Of a stretch of DNA of 14,034 nt, positions 12,784 to 14,034 are shown one piece after another. The notes under the pieces are model-generated. The model was not told the DNA's origin. It made no database searches and worked only from the letters and a program-made list of their open reading frames with translations. The position numbers and the translations under genes are program-made. The DNA is from Cochliopodium minus (Eukaryota; Discosea; Himatismenida; Cochliopodiidae), in NCBI GenBank assembly GCA_024220525.1, contig JAMYWO010000374.1, positions 1 to 14,034 of the forward strand, given 5' to 3'. How positions within the stretch are numbered: the first letter of the stretch is position 1; each line of letters starts with the position of its first letter.

Positions 12784-13797
12784 TTAATTTTTAAAGTAAA
12801 AGAAATGAAGCAAGAGAATATTTTCTTTTCTATCATTGCAAAGTAGAATGTGATGAAATGCATTTGGATTTATCCACACATCATAAGTATTGTCAATTGT
12901 CTTGAGATCAAATTTGTTAAGCATCATTTCATAATCATCTTTATAATCTTTTGAACGTTGACTTTTGAAGTAAATTGGTTTATGCCCACTGCAAAAACAA
13001 AGAGAGCCTCCTTTGTTGAAATCAATTGGTGGATGATTCACCAACAAAAAACCAAAATGTATGAGTTTGTTATTTACATTTGGATCATTGCACATAATCT
13101 ATGAGAAAATATTAATTAGTATAATCTTTGATAATAACAAATTTAAAATGTATTTACATGAATGAGAGTATTACGTTCGTCCCAAAAATTTTTCAATTTA
13201 GCTTTTGTCTTTGAACTAATATACAACTTATCTTCATGCTCATAATATCCGAAACGACGAAAGCACATTTTTTTGTACTTGGAAAAACCGATATCCTCAT
13301 AGTTATTATCCTTTCCCAATATCTTATTGAATAAATCTTCTTTATCACAAATATTCATTTGTTTTTTGGAGGATCCATGAGCAGTGCATCCATTTTCATC
13401 AAAGAAAGAGAAATGCATCATATAACCCAAATTATTTTTCTCACTTGAAGTATCATTACCACTCCCTCCAGATGAATTTCTCTGTGTATTTCTATCTATT
13501 CTGAAAAAAAATATTTTGTTATGTGTCATTATATTTATTGACAATATATAATTACCCTAATTTCAAAAGCAATTCTCCATTTCTCATCCTCAAATCATCC
13601 TTTCTCTTCATCAATTCTTTCTCTCTCTTCATCAATTCTATCTGTTTCTTTGTCAATTCTCTCCAATCATTCGAATCTTCTTGTAATACATTTAATTTCT
13701 CTTCTATATCATTGTATTCAACTTCAATTAGATCGATTTGCTTTTGAATATCCCCCAATTCATTGTTGATTTGGGTATCCATTTTTTTTTTCATCAT
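12784..13797 (-). CDS. Unrecognised coiled-coil protein (three exons)
   Basis: The coding sequence is complement(join(12784..13098,13158..13500,13556..13797)), 299 residues if the ATG at 13797 is used. Joins are in phase with short introns of 55 and 59 nt (donors GTAATT and GTAAAT, acceptors TTTCAG and CATAG). Residues about 6-80 are a coiled coil with heptad-like Leu/Ile spacing and a duplicated ELMKR(E/K) segment (ELMKREKELMKRKDDL). A Ser/Gly/Asn linker (about 85-100) leads to a C-terminal region of about 200 residues rich in aromatic residues and cysteines: YMMHFSFFDENG, CFRRFGYYEHED, IHFGFLLVNHPPIDF, SLCFCSGHKP and YDVWINPNAFHHILLC. I do not recognise the fold and assign no function. The frame stays open upstream to an AACAG|G acceptor near 13863, so a further 5' exon adding about 22 residues is possible; no clear first exon is visible. 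There are no transmembrane segments or signal peptide. Confidence 0.7.
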
Positions 13798-14034
13798 ATA
13801 TTTTATTAGGGGTGTATTTTTTCTTTTGGTGTTATCCAATGATTTTCTTGTAATTCGAATGCCTGTTAATTAATAGATTCCATTAATGATATAAGAGAAT
13901 AAAGTAAGATTGTGTTTGAATGAATATATTCCCCATATAAATATGCGAGATATAGACACCCTAAGAGAAAAAGTTACTTCAATTTCGCTTCATTTATATT
14001 TCATTTCTCTTTTTTGTTAGATAAAATAATTGAT
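13798..14034. other. Upstream region of the unrecognised coiled-coil gene
   Basis: This should contain the promoter of the - strand gene and possibly an untranslated or very short first exon. CATATAAATATG near 13934-13945 is a TATA-like word readable on both strands. No ORF with a usable donor was found up to the window end. Confidence 0.4.

Overview
This window is eukaryotic nuclear DNA. It is extremely AT-rich, its genes are broken by many short GT-AG introns, and stops are TAA or TAG with none in frame inside the exons I joined. It is not Dictyostelium-like or Entamoeba-like in intron density: 12 exons in one gene, 8 and 7 in two others. An intron-rich, very AT-rich protist or fungus fits best; I cannot name the lineage. 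All exon joins below were built by hand from open reading frames, GT/AG sites and reading phase, and every join closes in phase.

Layout. (1) 1-383, + strand: the end of an ARF-family small GTPase, with only its last intron and last exon in the window. (2) 683-1560, - strand: a two-exon linker histone H1, its globular winged-helix domain split by the intron and its tail carrying SPKK repeats. (3) 2028-6076, - strand: a seven-exon, 583-residue protein with an N-terminal NT-C2 domain, an acidic linker, a coiled coil and a C-terminal DIL (dilute) domain like a myosin V tail, but no motor. (4) 6519-10369, + strand: a twelve-exon arginyl-tRNA--protein transferase (ATE1) of 709 residues that starts with a UBA-like domain. 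(5) 10417-12415, - strand: an eight-exon, 391-residue RING/coiled-coil protein of the HEI10/CCNB1IP1 meiotic family, including exons of 17, 23 and 37 nt. (6) 12784-13797, - strand: a three-exon coiled-coil protein of about 299 residues that I do not recognise. A less AT-rich island at about 12567-12716 may hold one more small exon or a gene remnant.

The genes do not form a pathway. They span membrane traffic (ARF, NT-C2/DIL), chromatin (H1), the N-degron pathway (ATE1) and meiotic crossing-over (HEI10-like). The DIL and ATE1 genes are divergent and share a 442-bp upstream region. ATE1 and the HEI10-like gene converge with only 47 bp between stop codons.

The most notable observations are the UBA-like domain spliced in frame onto ATE1, the motor-less NT-C2/coiled-coil/DIL architecture, the clear HEI10-type RING gene made of micro-exons, a second class of 3' splice site with an A-tract (A3-7 G|G), and an A8/T8 hairpin directly after the linker histone stop codon.
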